Shown here: positions 52,978-61,248 of the stretch, piece by piece | How the letters are laid out: each line of letters opens with the position of its first letter | Position numbering within the stretch: the stretch's first letter is position 1 | Assembly (NCBI GenBank): GCA_903970285.1 | Contig: CAJCHN010000123.1 | Location: forward strand, 1 to 61,797 | DNA length: 61,797 nucleotides | Reading direction: 5' to 3' | DNA from: Rhodanobacteraceae bacterium | GTDB taxonomy: Bacteria > Acidobacteriota > Terriglobia > Terriglobales > Acidobacteriaceae | The notes under the pieces: generated by a model | Database searches by the model: none | What the model was told of the DNA's origin: nothing | The model's input: the letters and a program-made list of their open reading frames with translations, nothing else | Program-made: the position numbers and the translations under genes

Positions 52978-54098
52978 TGGCACCCACTCGCGTGGCGGTC
53001 GTGGGCGCCGGCGCCTTCGGCCGCAATCATCTCCGTGTCTATCGCGAACTCGAAGCCGCGGGGGCACCCGTCCAGCTCGCCGCGGTGGTCGACCCCAAAG
53101 CCGAAGTCCGCGCTCAGGTCGCCGCCACCTATGCGATCCCTGCCTTCGACTCCATCGATTCCCTGCTGGCTACCGGCCTTTCCCTTCAAGCGGCGAGCGT
53201 CTGCGTTCCGACCGTGCATCACGCCAGCGCCGCCACCTCGCTGCTGCAGGCCGGATGCGACCTCCTGATCGAAAAGCCGTTTGCGGCGTCGACCGCCGAA
53301 GCCGATGCGCTGATGACCTTGGCCGAGTCCAACCGCTGCGTCCTGCAGATCGGCCACCTGGAGCGTTTCAACCCCGCCGTCGCCGCCGCTCGCGCCCGCC
53401 TGAACCAGCCCATGTTCTTCGAGGCGCATCGCCTCAGCGTCTTCACCGCGCGCTCGCTCGACGTGGACGTCGTTCTCGACCTCATGATCCACGATCTCGA
53501 CATCGTTCTGTCGCTGGTCGATTCCGAGGTCGAAGAGGTCCGCGCCGTCGGCCTGCCCGTGCTCTCCCGCACCACCGACATCGCCAATGTGCGCGTCGCC
53601 TTTGCCAACGGCTGCGTCGCCAACTTCACCGCATCGCGCGTCTCCACCGAGCGCGTGCGCAAGCTTCGCTTCTTTCAGCCCCACCAGTACCTTTCGCTCG
53701 ACTTCGCCCGGCAGGATCTGCTGATGATCGACGTCACCGCCGCAGCCGGCCTTACCGATGCCCAGCTGGCCGCGCTGATTGAGAAGCATTCGAAACCCGA
53801 GCAGCCCGGCGAACCCCGCCATCCTACCGCCGGCCTGAATCTCTCGAAGATCCCGGTCGCCCCCGGCGAACCGCTTCGCCTGGAGCTCGAAGCCTTCCTT
53901 GCCGCCGTCCGGACCCGCTCGACTCCGGTTGTGGATGCCCACGCCGGACGCCGCGCGCTGGCCCTCGCACTCGAGATCAACGCCGCCATCGCCGAACACG
54001 CTCACAGGGTGCAGACATCAGTGGCTGGCAGGTCCAGCATACGGGCAGCCGGTTCTACATCTTCTGCACCGGCACACCCTCCGGAATCGTCAGCTTGA
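52977..54098 (+). CDS. Gfo/Idh/MocA-family oxidoreductase (GnnA-like)
   Basis: A 373-residue NAD(P)-dependent sugar dehydrogenase. The Rossmann motif is VAVVGAGAFGRNH, followed by the family EKP motif (LIEKPFA), the LQIGHLERFNP sequence and the DLMIHDLDIVLSLV sequence with the catalytic-region His-Asp. The segment DIANVRVAFANGCVANFTASRVS resembles GnnA-type UDP-GlcNAc 3-dehydrogenases linked to lipid A synthesis; that functional tie is inference from recall. The GTG start overlaps the stop of the 73-residue ORF. The last 44 nt overlap the 3' end of a convergent lipoprotein gene, and the final 30 residues (SVAGRSSIRAAGSTSS) look like low-complexity extension. Confidence 0.88.
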   Translation: MAPTRVAVVGAGAFGRNHLRVYRELEAAGAPVQLAAVVDPKAEVRAQVAATYAIPAFDSIDSLLATGLSLQAASVCVPTVHHASAATSLLQAGCDLLIEKPFAASTAEADALMTLAESNRCVLQIGHLERFNPAVAAARARLNQPMFFEAHRLSVFTARSLDVDVVLDLMIHDLDIVLSLVDSEVEEVRAVGLPVLSRTTDIANVRVAFANGCVANFTASRVSTERVRKLRFFQPHQYLSLDFARQDLLMIDVTAAAGLTDAQLAALIEKHSKPEQPGEPRHPTAGLNLSKIPVAPGEPLRLELEAFLAAVRTRSTPVVDAHAGRRALALALEINAAIAEHAHRVQTSVAGRSSIRAAGSTSSAPAHPPESSA

Positions 54099-55065
54099 AC
54101 TGCTCGTCGTCCATCGATTGATTGAGCGTCAGCTTGTTGATGTCGATGCGCAGTGTGTATTCATCGAGCGGACGCTGCAGGTAGATGCTCATCGGGTAAT
54201 CCACCGCGCCGAACTTCTGAAACTTGCTGTAGCTGATCGACGTGACGATCCGCCCTTCGTGGTCGTACAGATCCTGCTCGTAAGGCAGCAGCGTCACCCG
54301 GCTGATGTGGATCACGCGCACCCGCTCCAGCACATGCGTCTGCCCCGGCTTCGCCCGCAGCACCGAGATATCGTAGTCCGGTTCCTCGATCGCTTCCTTC
54401 TTGCCTCGCGCCGGCGCGAGAATCCGCGAATTGGAGGTCAGTGTCACAAAGTCATCCGGCTCGACCGGAGGAATCTGCAGCGCGTCGCGGATGATGCTCG
54501 GCCGCAGGTTGTACAAGCCGTTGGTCGATGGCTGAGTCATCACCTCGGGGCCGACGATCGCTTTATTCTTCGGCGGAATGAACAGCTTGAAGTTCTTCCC
54601 GTCCGACACCATATCGAGAGCGACTGAGCGCACCACCGGAACCTGCATCAGCACCCGCAGATCCTCCGGCTTACGCAGCAGGATAATGCCCGCAAACGAC
54701 GGAAGCTGCTTCACCTGGCCCTGGTGCGCTCCGCCTTCGGTCGCCGTGATCTCCACCCGCAGATTCAGCGTCTGCACCGCCGCATATTCGGCGCCCATCT
54801 TTGCCAGCAGCTCGTCCAGCGTGGCTTCCCGCACATCCGGCGACAACACCGTCTTGTCCACGCTGTAGGTCCGCACCCCCAGACACCCGCTCAATACCAA
54901 AGCCAGCGAGACAGTCGGCGCCGCCTTGGCCAGCAGCGCCAGCAATCGGCGAAGTTTCGCCGTACGCAAATAGTCTCTCTTGTTGTTGCCCAACGCGCCC
55001 AGCGACCCCTCTTCCTTCACATCCCCGCTCGCCCGCCAGGCCGGCGCGGCCGATAAACTTTCCAT
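54055..55065 (-). CDS. Predicted lipoprotein with LolA/LppX-like beta-sheet text
   Basis: A 336-residue protein with a lipobox (LALVLSGC) at about 53-60, preceded by a long basic N-terminus. A TTG at 54969 would give a normal 25-30-residue signal and may be the real start. The mature part (VQTLNLRVEITATEG, GIILLRKPEDLRVLMQVPVV, VSDGKNFKLFIPPKNKAIVG) is reminiscent of outer-membrane-lipoprotein carrier or sorting folds. The function is unknown. It follows mltG on the same strand after 116 nt, and its 3' end overlaps the convergent oxidoreductase by 44 nt. Confidence 0.78.
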   Translation of the reverse strand: MESLSAAPAWRASGDVKEEGSLGALGNNKRDYLRTAKLRRLLALLAKAAPTVSLALVLSGCLGVRTYSVDKTVLSPDVREATLDELLAKMGAEYAAVQTLNLRVEITATEGGAHQGQVKQLPSFAGIILLRKPEDLRVLMQVPVVRSVALDMVSDGKNFKLFIPPKNKAIVGPEVMTQPSTNGLYNLRPSIIRDALQIPPVEPDDFVTLTSNSRILAPARGKKEAIEEPDYDISVLRAKPGQTHVLERVRVIHISRVTLLPYEQDLYDHEGRIVTSISYSKFQKFGAVDYPMSIYLQRPLDEYTLRIDINKLTLNQSMDDEQFKLTIPEGVPVQKM

Positions 55066-55181
55066 TCAACTCATCATCGTACCCGTTGGATGTCCGGCTA
55101 AGCACCCGGGCTTCTAAGTCTTCAACGTTGCCGTGCACGAAAAGTTCTCGGCCTTCCCCTCCGCAACGGCGGTTCGTCCGG

Positions 55182-56204
55182 CTATTGCCGGCCCGCCAGG
55201 ACCTGCTTCTCCGCCTCGCGGAACGCCTGCACCTGCCGGGCATGTTCTTTCAGATCAACCGAGAACTGGCTGTGCCCCTGGGCATCCGCTACAAAGTAAA
55301 GGTAGTTCGTGGCCGCCGGATGCATCGCCGCCTTCAGCGCCGCGACTCCGGGGTTCGCAATCGGCCCCGGCGGCAACCCCGCATGCCGGTAGGTGTTGTA
55401 GGGCGAATCAAACTGCAGGTCCGACTGATAAATCGTGCCCCGCCAGCGCCCCGCCAACAACGCCGCATAGATCACCGAGGGGTCTGTCGCCAGCGGCATC
55501 CCCGCCGCCAGCCGGTTCACGAACACCCCGCCCACCAGTCCGCGCTCCGCATCCACGTTCACCTCCTTTTCAATCAAGGAGGCCATGGTGACGGTGCGCG
55601 GCACATCGTAGGAGGTTCTGTCGCCAGGGAAGCCGCCTGCCGGGATGAGACCCAGCTTCGTCGCCATCTGGCGAAAACGCCGCACCATCGCCGCTACCAT
55701 CTGCTGCGGCGTCTGATGCCGGCTGAACTTGTACGTATCCGGAAACAGGTAGCCTTCGAGCGTCTTCGCGCGCGGGCTCAGATCCTCGATCAACGCCGTA
55801 TCGTGTTCTTCCGCCTGCAGGAAGTCCGCCGCGCTCGCCAGCCCCGCCGCCTGCACCGCCTGCGCGATGTCGAAGATGTTGAATCCCTCGGGCACCAGCA
55901 CGGTCACCGTGTACACGTCGCCGCGTGCGATCCTGCGGTACACATCGCCCAGCTTCAGCGGGTGATCGAACCGGTACTCGCCGGCCTTCAGGGTTCCACC
56001 CGCCAGCTGCCGGTACACCTCGAAGGCGGTGTCGCTGCGAATGATCCCCTGCTGCTTCAGCCGCTGGGCGATCCCCACCGTTCCGACCCCGCTGGGAATC
56101 TCGACGAACGTCTCCCGGGCCGGTCCATACGGAGTTTTCACCACGAACAGAACCGCTCCAGCGCTCAGCAGCAGCAGAACCAGCAGTGCGGCGAAAGCCC
56201 TCAT
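55182..56204 (-). CDS. mltG: Endolytic murein transglycosylase MltG (YceG-like)
   Basis: Cleaves nascent glycan strands to set peptidoglycan chain length at the inner membrane. The 340-residue product has one N-terminal transmembrane helix (AFAALLVLLLLSAGAVLFVV), a LysM-like region (VEIPSGVGTVGIAQRLKQQG) and the YceG core: LEGYLFPDTYKF, VTMASLIEKEVNVDAERGLV with the probable catalytic Glu, TDPSVIYAAL, SPYNTYRHAGLPPGPIANPG and the C-terminal NYLYFVAD. The start ATG is at 56204. The downstream lipoprotein may be coexpressed. Confidence 0.95.
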   Translation of the reverse strand: MRAFAALLVLLLLSAGAVLFVVKTPYGPARETFVEIPSGVGTVGIAQRLKQQGIIRSDTAFEVYRQLAGGTLKAGEYRFDHPLKLGDVYRRIARGDVYTVTVLVPEGFNIFDIAQAVQAAGLASAADFLQAEEHDTALIEDLSPRAKTLEGYLFPDTYKFSRHQTPQQMVAAMVRRFRQMATKLGLIPAGGFPGDRTSYDVPRTVTMASLIEKEVNVDAERGLVGGVFVNRLAAGMPLATDPSVIYAALLAGRWRGTIYQSDLQFDSPYNTYRHAGLPPGPIANPGVAALKAAMHPAATNYLYFVADAQGHSQFSVDLKEHARQVQAFREAEKQVLAGRQ

Positions 56205-56296
56205 CCGGCCATTCTAACCAGCACAGGAGATTGTCCTGCCGGACGGGCCCGCTCCGCGCGGGGCGCTCACGCCGTGACCGGCTGAGCCTTCAGGTA

Positions 56297-56343
56297 GTCC
56301 TTCCGCTGGCCGGCACAAGAATGCCTGCCTGCGACCAGCGGAA
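56297..56343. repeat. REP-like short dispersed element, second copy
   Basis: Positions 56297-56317 match 11427-11447 at 19 of 21 bases. Arms TTCCGCTGG (56301-56309) and CCAGCGGAA (56335-56343) pair perfectly. It lies in the 213-nt gap between mltG and the VOC gene, which otherwise shows no gene. Confidence 0.4.
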
Positions 56344-56417
56344 GCATCGCGGGGCGGTCGTGAGACCGGCGTGCCAGCGAGCGAGCGCACCAGGGCACTC
56401 CGACCGGACCGTGCCGG

Positions 56418-56795
56418 CTACCGCTTATGCTGGGAAAGCGAAAGCACATTTCCGTCTGGATCCTTGAACCAGGCGACCATGCTGCCATTCGGTGCAGTCC
56501 ACACCCCCAGTTCGTCCTGCTCAAAGTAGCCGTAGCGTTCGAAGCTCACCCCCAGCGCGGTTAACTCCCTCACCGCGTCGCCGATGTTCGGCACCTCCCA
56601 GCCCAGAAGGGTGAAGGGGTAGGGCTTGAACTCGGGCATCTGCACAATGCGCAGGTGCGCGTGAAGGCACTGGAACAGCAACGCAAAACCATCATCCTGA
56701 ACGAACGTCAGGTGCAGCACGCCGGCATAAAATGCCTTCGCCCGCGCCTTGTTCATGGTGGGGATGATGCCGATCAGTTCGCATTCCGACAGCAT
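56418..56795 (-). CDS. VOC-superfamily (glyoxalase/bleomycin-resistance-like) protein
   Basis: A 125-residue single-domain VOC protein. ATG 56795 has GGAGG 6 nt upstream. The beta-alpha-beta-beta-beta pattern is visible (LIGIIPTMNKARAKAFYAGVL; GVWTAPNGSMVAWFKDPDGNVLSLS). The catalytic metal site is not obvious, so ligand binding or isomerase activity are both possible. The substrate is unknown. Confidence 0.85.
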   Translation of the reverse strand: MLSECELIGIIPTMNKARAKAFYAGVLHLTFVQDDGFALLFQCLHAHLRIVQMPEFKPYPFTLLGWEVPNIGDAVRELTALGVSFERYGYFEQDELGVWTAPNGSMVAWFKDPDGNVLSLSQHKR

Positions 56796-56917
56796 GGCTT
56801 TCCTCCAGGAAGGGGACAGCACAGCATTTCAGGAAAAGATCACCGTGGGTGTTCTATCCAGACCATACGTCCCGCCGGTGTGGACGCTAGCCTACAGAAA
56901 CTCCCTGGAAAGATCCT

Positions 56918-57148
56918 ATGACCCGACCGCGGTTTCCGCATCGTTTGAATCCCGATGGCTCCATCGACTCGATCTGCACCCGATGCTACAGGACCGTCGC
57001 CTCGGCGGCGAGTGCCGCACGGCTTGGACCGGCGGAGTCCGCGCACCACTGCGATCCCCACCGCCTCGACGAACTGCGCCGTCACCTGACCGCCGGGATG
57101 GTTATGCTTCCACTCGTGCCCGGTCGAATGGCTTCGCTCCGGGCCTGA
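56918..57148 (+). CDS. Small zinc-ribbon-like protein
   Basis: A 76-residue protein with GGAAAG 5 nt before the ATG. A probable zinc site is made by ICTRCYRTV and HHCDPHRLDEL (Cys-x2-Cys and His/Cys). Short proteins with this DGSIDSICxxC pattern recur in Acidobacteriota as conserved hypotheticals. The C-terminal 15 residues look unstructured. No function is known. Confidence 0.6.
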   Translation: MTRPRFPHRLNPDGSIDSICTRCYRTVASAASAARLGPAESAHHCDPHRLDELRRHLTAGMVMLPLVPGRMASLRA

Positions 57149-57305
57149 GTTTTCAGCGGCCGCACCCGCTGGCGCGCCCGTGGCCCTCACCGCGGCCTTG
57201 CCCTTCCCCCGCAAAGTCGACGTCTCTCCACCCTCGGCGCAGGATACCTGCTTGCGGCCGGCGGCAGCACCACGCGAAGCCCAACACCCCACTGAGTGGC
57301 GAAGG

Positions 57306-57311
57306 TATAAT
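57306..57311 (+). promoter_or_regulatory. Perfect -10 box upstream of greA
   Basis: TATAAT lies 85 nt before the greA ATG. The -35 region at normal spacing (near 57283) is poor, so only the -10 is firm. The rest of the 248-nt gap shows no gene. Confidence 0.45.
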
Positions 57312-57396
57312 TTGCTTTTCACCCCACGGCGCCGCCACGCTTCTCCGAGCCCCGGCCGGCCCGAACAGATTCACCCGGAAAGAGTTCATCCGCCCC

Positions 57397-57909
57397 ATGC
57401 CCGAACATATCAAAGCCAGGCTCGCTGAAGAGATCAAGGCGCTCGAGTACGAACTCACCACCGAACTCCCCGCAGAAATCAAGAAAGCCGTCGCTCTCGG
57501 CGACCTCTCCGAAAACGCCGAATATCACATGGCGAAGCAGCGGCAGGAGTTCGTGAACGCCCGGCTGGGCCAGCTCAAAAAACGCATGGGCGAGCTCGCC
57601 ATGGTGAATCTCGCCAATATTCCCCACGATAAGGTCGGCTTCGGCTCCCGCGTCACCGTCTTCGACTCCACCAAGGACGAAGAGATCGTCTACAAGCTGG
57701 TCACCAGCGAAGAGTCCGACGTCTCCAAAGGCCTTATCTCCACCACCTCCCCGATCGGTCGCGCGTTGCTCAACAAGCAGCTCGGAGAGGTCGCGGTCGT
57801 CACCACCCCGAACGGCAAGCGTGAGCTTGAAGTGCTGAAGCTCGCCACCATCCACGATCTGGCCGACGAAGAAGTCGAAAAGCCCGTCGCCGGGCCAGGC
57901 CAGGCGTAG
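57397..57909 (+). CDS. greA: Transcription elongation factor GreA
   Basis: Rescues backtracked RNA polymerase by promoting transcript cleavage. The 170-residue product from ATG 57397 has the N-terminal coiled coil with the acidic loop at its tip (KKAVALGDLSENAEYHMAKQR, carrying Asp and Glu) and the FKBP-like C-terminal domain (ISTTSPIGRALLNKQLGEVAVV). The C-terminus has an extra acidic tail. An open frame extends upstream to 56749 with no homology. The phosphatidyltransferase gene follows after 9 nt. Confidence 0.96.
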   Translation: MPEHIKARLAEEIKALEYELTTELPAEIKKAVALGDLSENAEYHMAKQRQEFVNARLGQLKKRMGELAMVNLANIPHDKVGFGSRVTVFDSTKDEEIVYKLVTSEESDVSKGLISTTSPIGRALLNKQLGEVAVVTTPNGKRELEVLKLATIHDLADEEVEKPVAGPGQA

Positions 57910-57918
57910 GAACTCCGG

Positions 57919-58551
57919 ATGAGCTGGACCGGACAATTCGGCCGCGGAAGCGGGTGGCTGCTGCAGAAGATCGTCAACGGTCTCGCCATCAGCAGAATCT
58001 CGCCGAACGCCCTCACCTTCATCGGGCTGCTCATCAACGTGGTCGCCGCGCTCTTCTTCGGCTTCGCCCGCGGCGATCATGCGGTCCGCTACTTCTTCTA
58101 TGCCGGCCTCACCATCATCGGCGCCGGCATCTTCGACATGGTGGATGGACGCGTCGCCCGCCAGACCGGCCAGGTCTCCGTCTTTGGCGCCTTCTTCGAC
58201 TCGGTCATGGACCGTTACTCCGACGTCGCCATCTTCTTCGGTCTGCTGGTCTACTACGCCCGCGGCAACCGCCTCTTCTACGTCGGCCTGGTCGCCTTCG
58301 TCATGACCGCGTCGCTCATGGTCAGCTACACCCGCGCCCGCGCCGAAGCCCTTATCGGCTCCTGCAAGGTCGGCTTCATGGAGCGGCCGGAGCGCATCGT
58401 CTGCGTCATCCTGGGCGCGCTCTGCAATCGCTGGAACGTGATGGCTCCGGCTCTCTGGGTGCTGGCCTTCTTCTCCACGATCACCGTCATTCACCGCATC
58501 CGCTACACCTACCTGGAAACCGAACGCCGCAAGCTGATCCCGACGGCTTGA
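57919..58551 (+). CDS. CDP-alcohol phosphatidyltransferase family protein
   Basis: A 210-residue integral membrane enzyme with about six transmembrane helices. The CAPT motif is complete: DGRVAR, 8 residues, G, 3 residues, D, 3 residues, D (DGRVAR...FGAFFDSVMD). It joins CDP-diacylglycerol or CDP-alcohol to an alcohol or phosphoalcohol; phosphatidylinositol-phosphate-synthase-like, PgsA-like or other specificity cannot be settled. AGGA lies 8 nt before the ATG, and greA is 9 nt upstream, so the two are cotranscribed. Confidence 0.92.
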   Translation: MSWTGQFGRGSGWLLQKIVNGLAISRISPNALTFIGLLINVVAALFFGFARGDHAVRYFFYAGLTIIGAGIFDMVDGRVARQTGQVSVFGAFFDSVMDRYSDVAIFFGLLVYYARGNRLFYVGLVAFVMTASLMVSYTRARAEALIGSCKVGFMERPERIVCVILGALCNRWNVMAPALWVLAFFSTITVIHRIRYTYLETERRKLIPTA

Positions 58552-58690
58552 GCAGCGCATAACCGTCCGGCGATATCCTGCTTATGGATAGAGCTACACC
58601 GAAGCGCCGGAATCGGGAGTGGGCCCAGAGGATCGGACCGCAGGCCTTTCCTCACATGCGGGCGAAACGCAGATCCCCGACGCATGACAG

Positions 58691-58730
58691 ACAAACAAGC
58701 AGGCGACAAACAGGCAGGCGACAAACAAGG
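58691..58730. repeat. 15-nt tandem repeat downstream of two convergent genes
   Basis: Units ACAAACAAGCAGGCG and ACAAACAGGCAGGCG, plus a partial third, lie just before the ROK gene's stop side. They are in the 185-nt gap between the phosphatidyltransferase and the convergent ROK gene. Confidence 0.6.
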
Positions 58731-58736
58731 AAGGAC

Positions 58737-59648
58737 TTAGCAGGCAGCTTGCTCGGCCGCTACTGCCGAGCCGATGATGCGGGTTTCAGGCTTGTCGTCG
58801 ACAATTTCGAGGGCGTAGCTCTGGAGCGGGCTCATCTTGACCATCTGATGGATGTAGTCCTTGAGCATGGCAAGGTCGACGTACTTGGCGTTGAAGCCGG
58901 TGATGAGGAACCTGCCCGGTCCGCCCATGTGGATCTGGGTTGCGGTGCCGGCGGCGAGCGCCTTGTGCCACAGGCGGACGAAGTCGCGGCAACGGGCGAC
59001 GTCTTTACCGGAACCACCTTTGCGGGCAATGGCGAAGACCTCTTCGGGCTCCATGTCGAGGAAGCGCAGGCGCATGGCGCGGTGTCCCATAATGCCCTCG
59101 ATGTGTCCGCGGCCGCCGCAGCCGCAGTAATTTTCCTTGTCGTCGAGGGTGACGATCGTATGTCCACCCTCCCAGACGCCTTCTCCGAAGGGATAGCGTC
59201 CGTAGCCGATGCCGATGCCGAGAGTCCAGACGCGGATGAAGGAGTCGAGTTTGCCGATGGTCGCGGCGAGCCCGGCGGCGACTCCGTCGGCGTCGTTGAG
59301 AACATGGACGAAGGTCTGGAGACCATGGTTGCGCAGTTCTGCGCCCAGCAGTTCGGCAATGCGGGCACCCTTCAACTGAGGCAGGTTAGGGGAGTCTTCG
59401 ACGACGCCGTGCTTGACGATGCCGGGCAGCGCGACGCCCACGGCGGAGATGTCATCGTGGTCTCCGACGACCAGGCGAACCTGTTCACAGATGGTGCGGA
59501 CGAGGCCTTCGGTATGGAGCTCGACGAGGCTGGAATCGTCGTCCACGTCGAGCGTGGGGAAAGAGTGGAGCGGGCCGACGAGTTTGTGGTCGAGCACCAG
59601 CCCGACACTCACCCGGTGAGACAATGTAACGCCAATGGTCTTCGCCAT
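58737..59648 (-). CDS. ROK-family sugar kinase/regulator-like protein
   Basis: A 303-residue actin-ATPase-fold protein of the ROK family without a DNA-binding N-domain, so a kinase rather than a repressor. The catalytic Asp is in VLNDADGVAAG. The ROK zinc motif is CGCGGRGHIE, and the nucleotide region is VGVALPGIVKHG. AGGCGG precedes the ATG at 59648. The substrate sugar is not clear; the phosphate-binding N-terminus (GVTLSHRVSVGLVLD) departs from the usual DxGGT-type sequence. Confidence 0.82.
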   Translation of the reverse strand: MAKTIGVTLSHRVSVGLVLDHKLVGPLHSFPTLDVDDDSSLVELHTEGLVRTICEQVRLVVGDHDDISAVGVALPGIVKHGVVEDSPNLPQLKGARIAELLGAELRNHGLQTFVHVLNDADGVAAGLAATIGKLDSFIRVWTLGIGIGYGRYPFGEGVWEGGHTIVTLDDKENYCGCGGRGHIEGIMGHRAMRLRFLDMEPEEVFAIARKGGSGKDVARCRDFVRLWHKALAAGTATQIHMGGPGRFLITGFNAKYVDLAMLKDYIHQMVKMSPLQSYALEIVDDKPETRIIGSAVAAEQAAC

Positions 59649-59724
59649 GTGTAATCCGCCTATCCAGTCAAGTCAAAGGAGATGCCGGAACCGTAGAAAA
59701 CGGTTGTGGCTGAGGCCGCGCTGC

Positions 59725-61122
59725 CTACTCGAACTTGCTGACGCGGTTCAATCCGTTGAACGCCGCCACTTTATAACATTCAGCGAGCGTTGGATAGTTG
59801 AAGACAGTTTCGACGAAATAGTCGAGCTTTCCGCCGAGCGCCATGACGGCCTGTCCGATGTGGACGAGTTCGCTGGCGCCCTCGCCGATAATGTGGACGC
59901 CAAGCAGGGCGTGCGTCACCCGATGAAAGATCAATTTGAGCCGTCCGGTGGTGTCTCCGCGAATCTGGCCGCGGGCGATCTCGCGATAATAGGCGACGCC
60001 GACCTCGTACGGAACGTCCTCCTCGGTGAGCTGTTCTTCGGTCTTGCCGAGGAAGCTGATCTCGGGGATCGTCCAGATGCCATAAGGATAAAAGCTGGGA
60101 TTGGAGATAACGGACTCGTCTCCGAAGGCGCGGGCGGAGGCGATGCGGCCCTGCTCCATCGAGACTGACGCGAGCGACGGGAACCCGATGACATCGCCGA
60201 CGGCGTAGATGTGCGGGACCTTGGTCGCGAAGTCCTTGTCGACGGGAATGCGGCCGCGGTTGTCGGATTCGATCCCCACAGCGGCAAGGTTGAGTTCATC
60301 GACGTTGCCCTGGCGTCCGACGGCGAAGAGCAGTGCATCGCCCTGCACCTTCTTCTTGGATTCGAGGTTGGCGACGACCGTGCCGTCGGGCATCTCTTCG
60401 ACGGACTCGACCTCTTCGTTCAGCCGCATGGTGACGCGGGAGTCGCGCAGGTGATAGCTGAGGGCTTCGACGATCTCCTGGTCGGCGAACTCGAGCAGGC
60501 GCGGGCGGCGCTCGATGAGGGTGACGCGAACGCCCAGCGCGGAGAACATGCAGGTGTACTCGACGCCAATGACGCCGCCGCCGACCACGATCATGGTCTT
60601 GGGCAGGGTGACGAGATCGAGGACGAGATCTGAATTAATGATAGAGCGTCCGTTGATCGGGACCTTGGGACTCGAGGCGGGCTTGGTTCCGGTGGCGATG
60701 AGGATGTTTCTGGCTTCGTGAACGAACTCGCCGCGGGAGTTGGTGACCCGGACGTGGGTGGGATCGACGAAGGACGCGGTGCCGACCAGCATCTCGATGT
60801 TGTTTCTCTGCAGCTGCGCTTCGGTGACATCGATCTCGGTCTTGATCACATGCTGAACGCGGAAGGCCAGGTCGGCCATGGTGATGCGTTCCTTCACTCG
60901 GTAGTTCATCCCGTAGATGGACTTGTAGTTATATCCGGAGAGGTGAAGGACGGCCTCGCGCATGGTCTTCGAGGGGATGGTGCCGGTGTTGATACAAGCT
61001 CCGCCGACGACCTCGCGCATCTCGACCAGGCCGACTTTTTTTCCCAGTTTGGATGCGTAGATGGCGGCGCGCTGACCGGCCGGCCCGGAGCCAATGACGA
61101 GAAGATCGTAGACACTGCCCAT
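59725..61122 (-). CDS. sthA: Soluble pyridine nucleotide transhydrogenase (SthA-like)
   Basis: An FAD protein that moves hydride between NADPH and NAD. The 465-residue product has the FAD motif LLVIGSGPAGQRAAIYASK, the active-site sequence GGACINTGTIPSK with only Cys43 (Thr48 replaces the second Cys of the disulfide pair seen in lipoamide dehydrogenase), the NAD(P) motif MIVVGGGVIGVEYTCMFSALG and DVIGFPSLASVSMEQGR. Loss of the second Cys is the mark of SthA within this family. It is divergent from the thiE-like gene. Confidence 0.93.
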   Translation of the reverse strand: MGSVYDLLVIGSGPAGQRAAIYASKLGKKVGLVEMREVVGGACINTGTIPSKTMREAVLHLSGYNYKSIYGMNYRVKERITMADLAFRVQHVIKTEIDVTEAQLQRNNIEMLVGTASFVDPTHVRVTNSRGEFVHEARNILIATGTKPASSPKVPINGRSIINSDLVLDLVTLPKTMIVVGGGVIGVEYTCMFSALGVRVTLIERRPRLLEFADQEIVEALSYHLRDSRVTMRLNEEVESVEEMPDGTVVANLESKKKVQGDALLFAVGRQGNVDELNLAAVGIESDNRGRIPVDKDFATKVPHIYAVGDVIGFPSLASVSMEQGRIASARAFGDESVISNPSFYPYGIWTIPEISFLGKTEEQLTEEDVPYEVGVAYYREIARGQIRGDTTGRLKLIFHRVTHALLGVHIIGEGASELVHIGQAVMALGGKLDYFVETVFNYPTLAECYKVAAFNGLNRVSKFE

Positions 61123-61248
61123 ACGCGTGAGGCTTCTTCCGTGCAGGGGATTTGCTCGGGCTCGCCTTGCCGGGAGAGCGGAGATTCAAATTATGCCGCT
61201 GCCACCTAGAAGCTAACACAAGTCGATGGCTCTCCGTAGACTGGGAAA

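Noticed and set aside
56749..57396. An N-terminal extension of GreA
   Set aside because: GreA length and start are conserved from 57397, and the upstream frame has no homology and crosses the -10 box.
58691..58730. Beginning of a CRISPR array
   Set aside because: The units are directly adjacent without spacers, and no cas gene is present.
59635..60168. A plus-strand gene of 177 codons
   Set aside because: It is antisense to sthA and has no motif.
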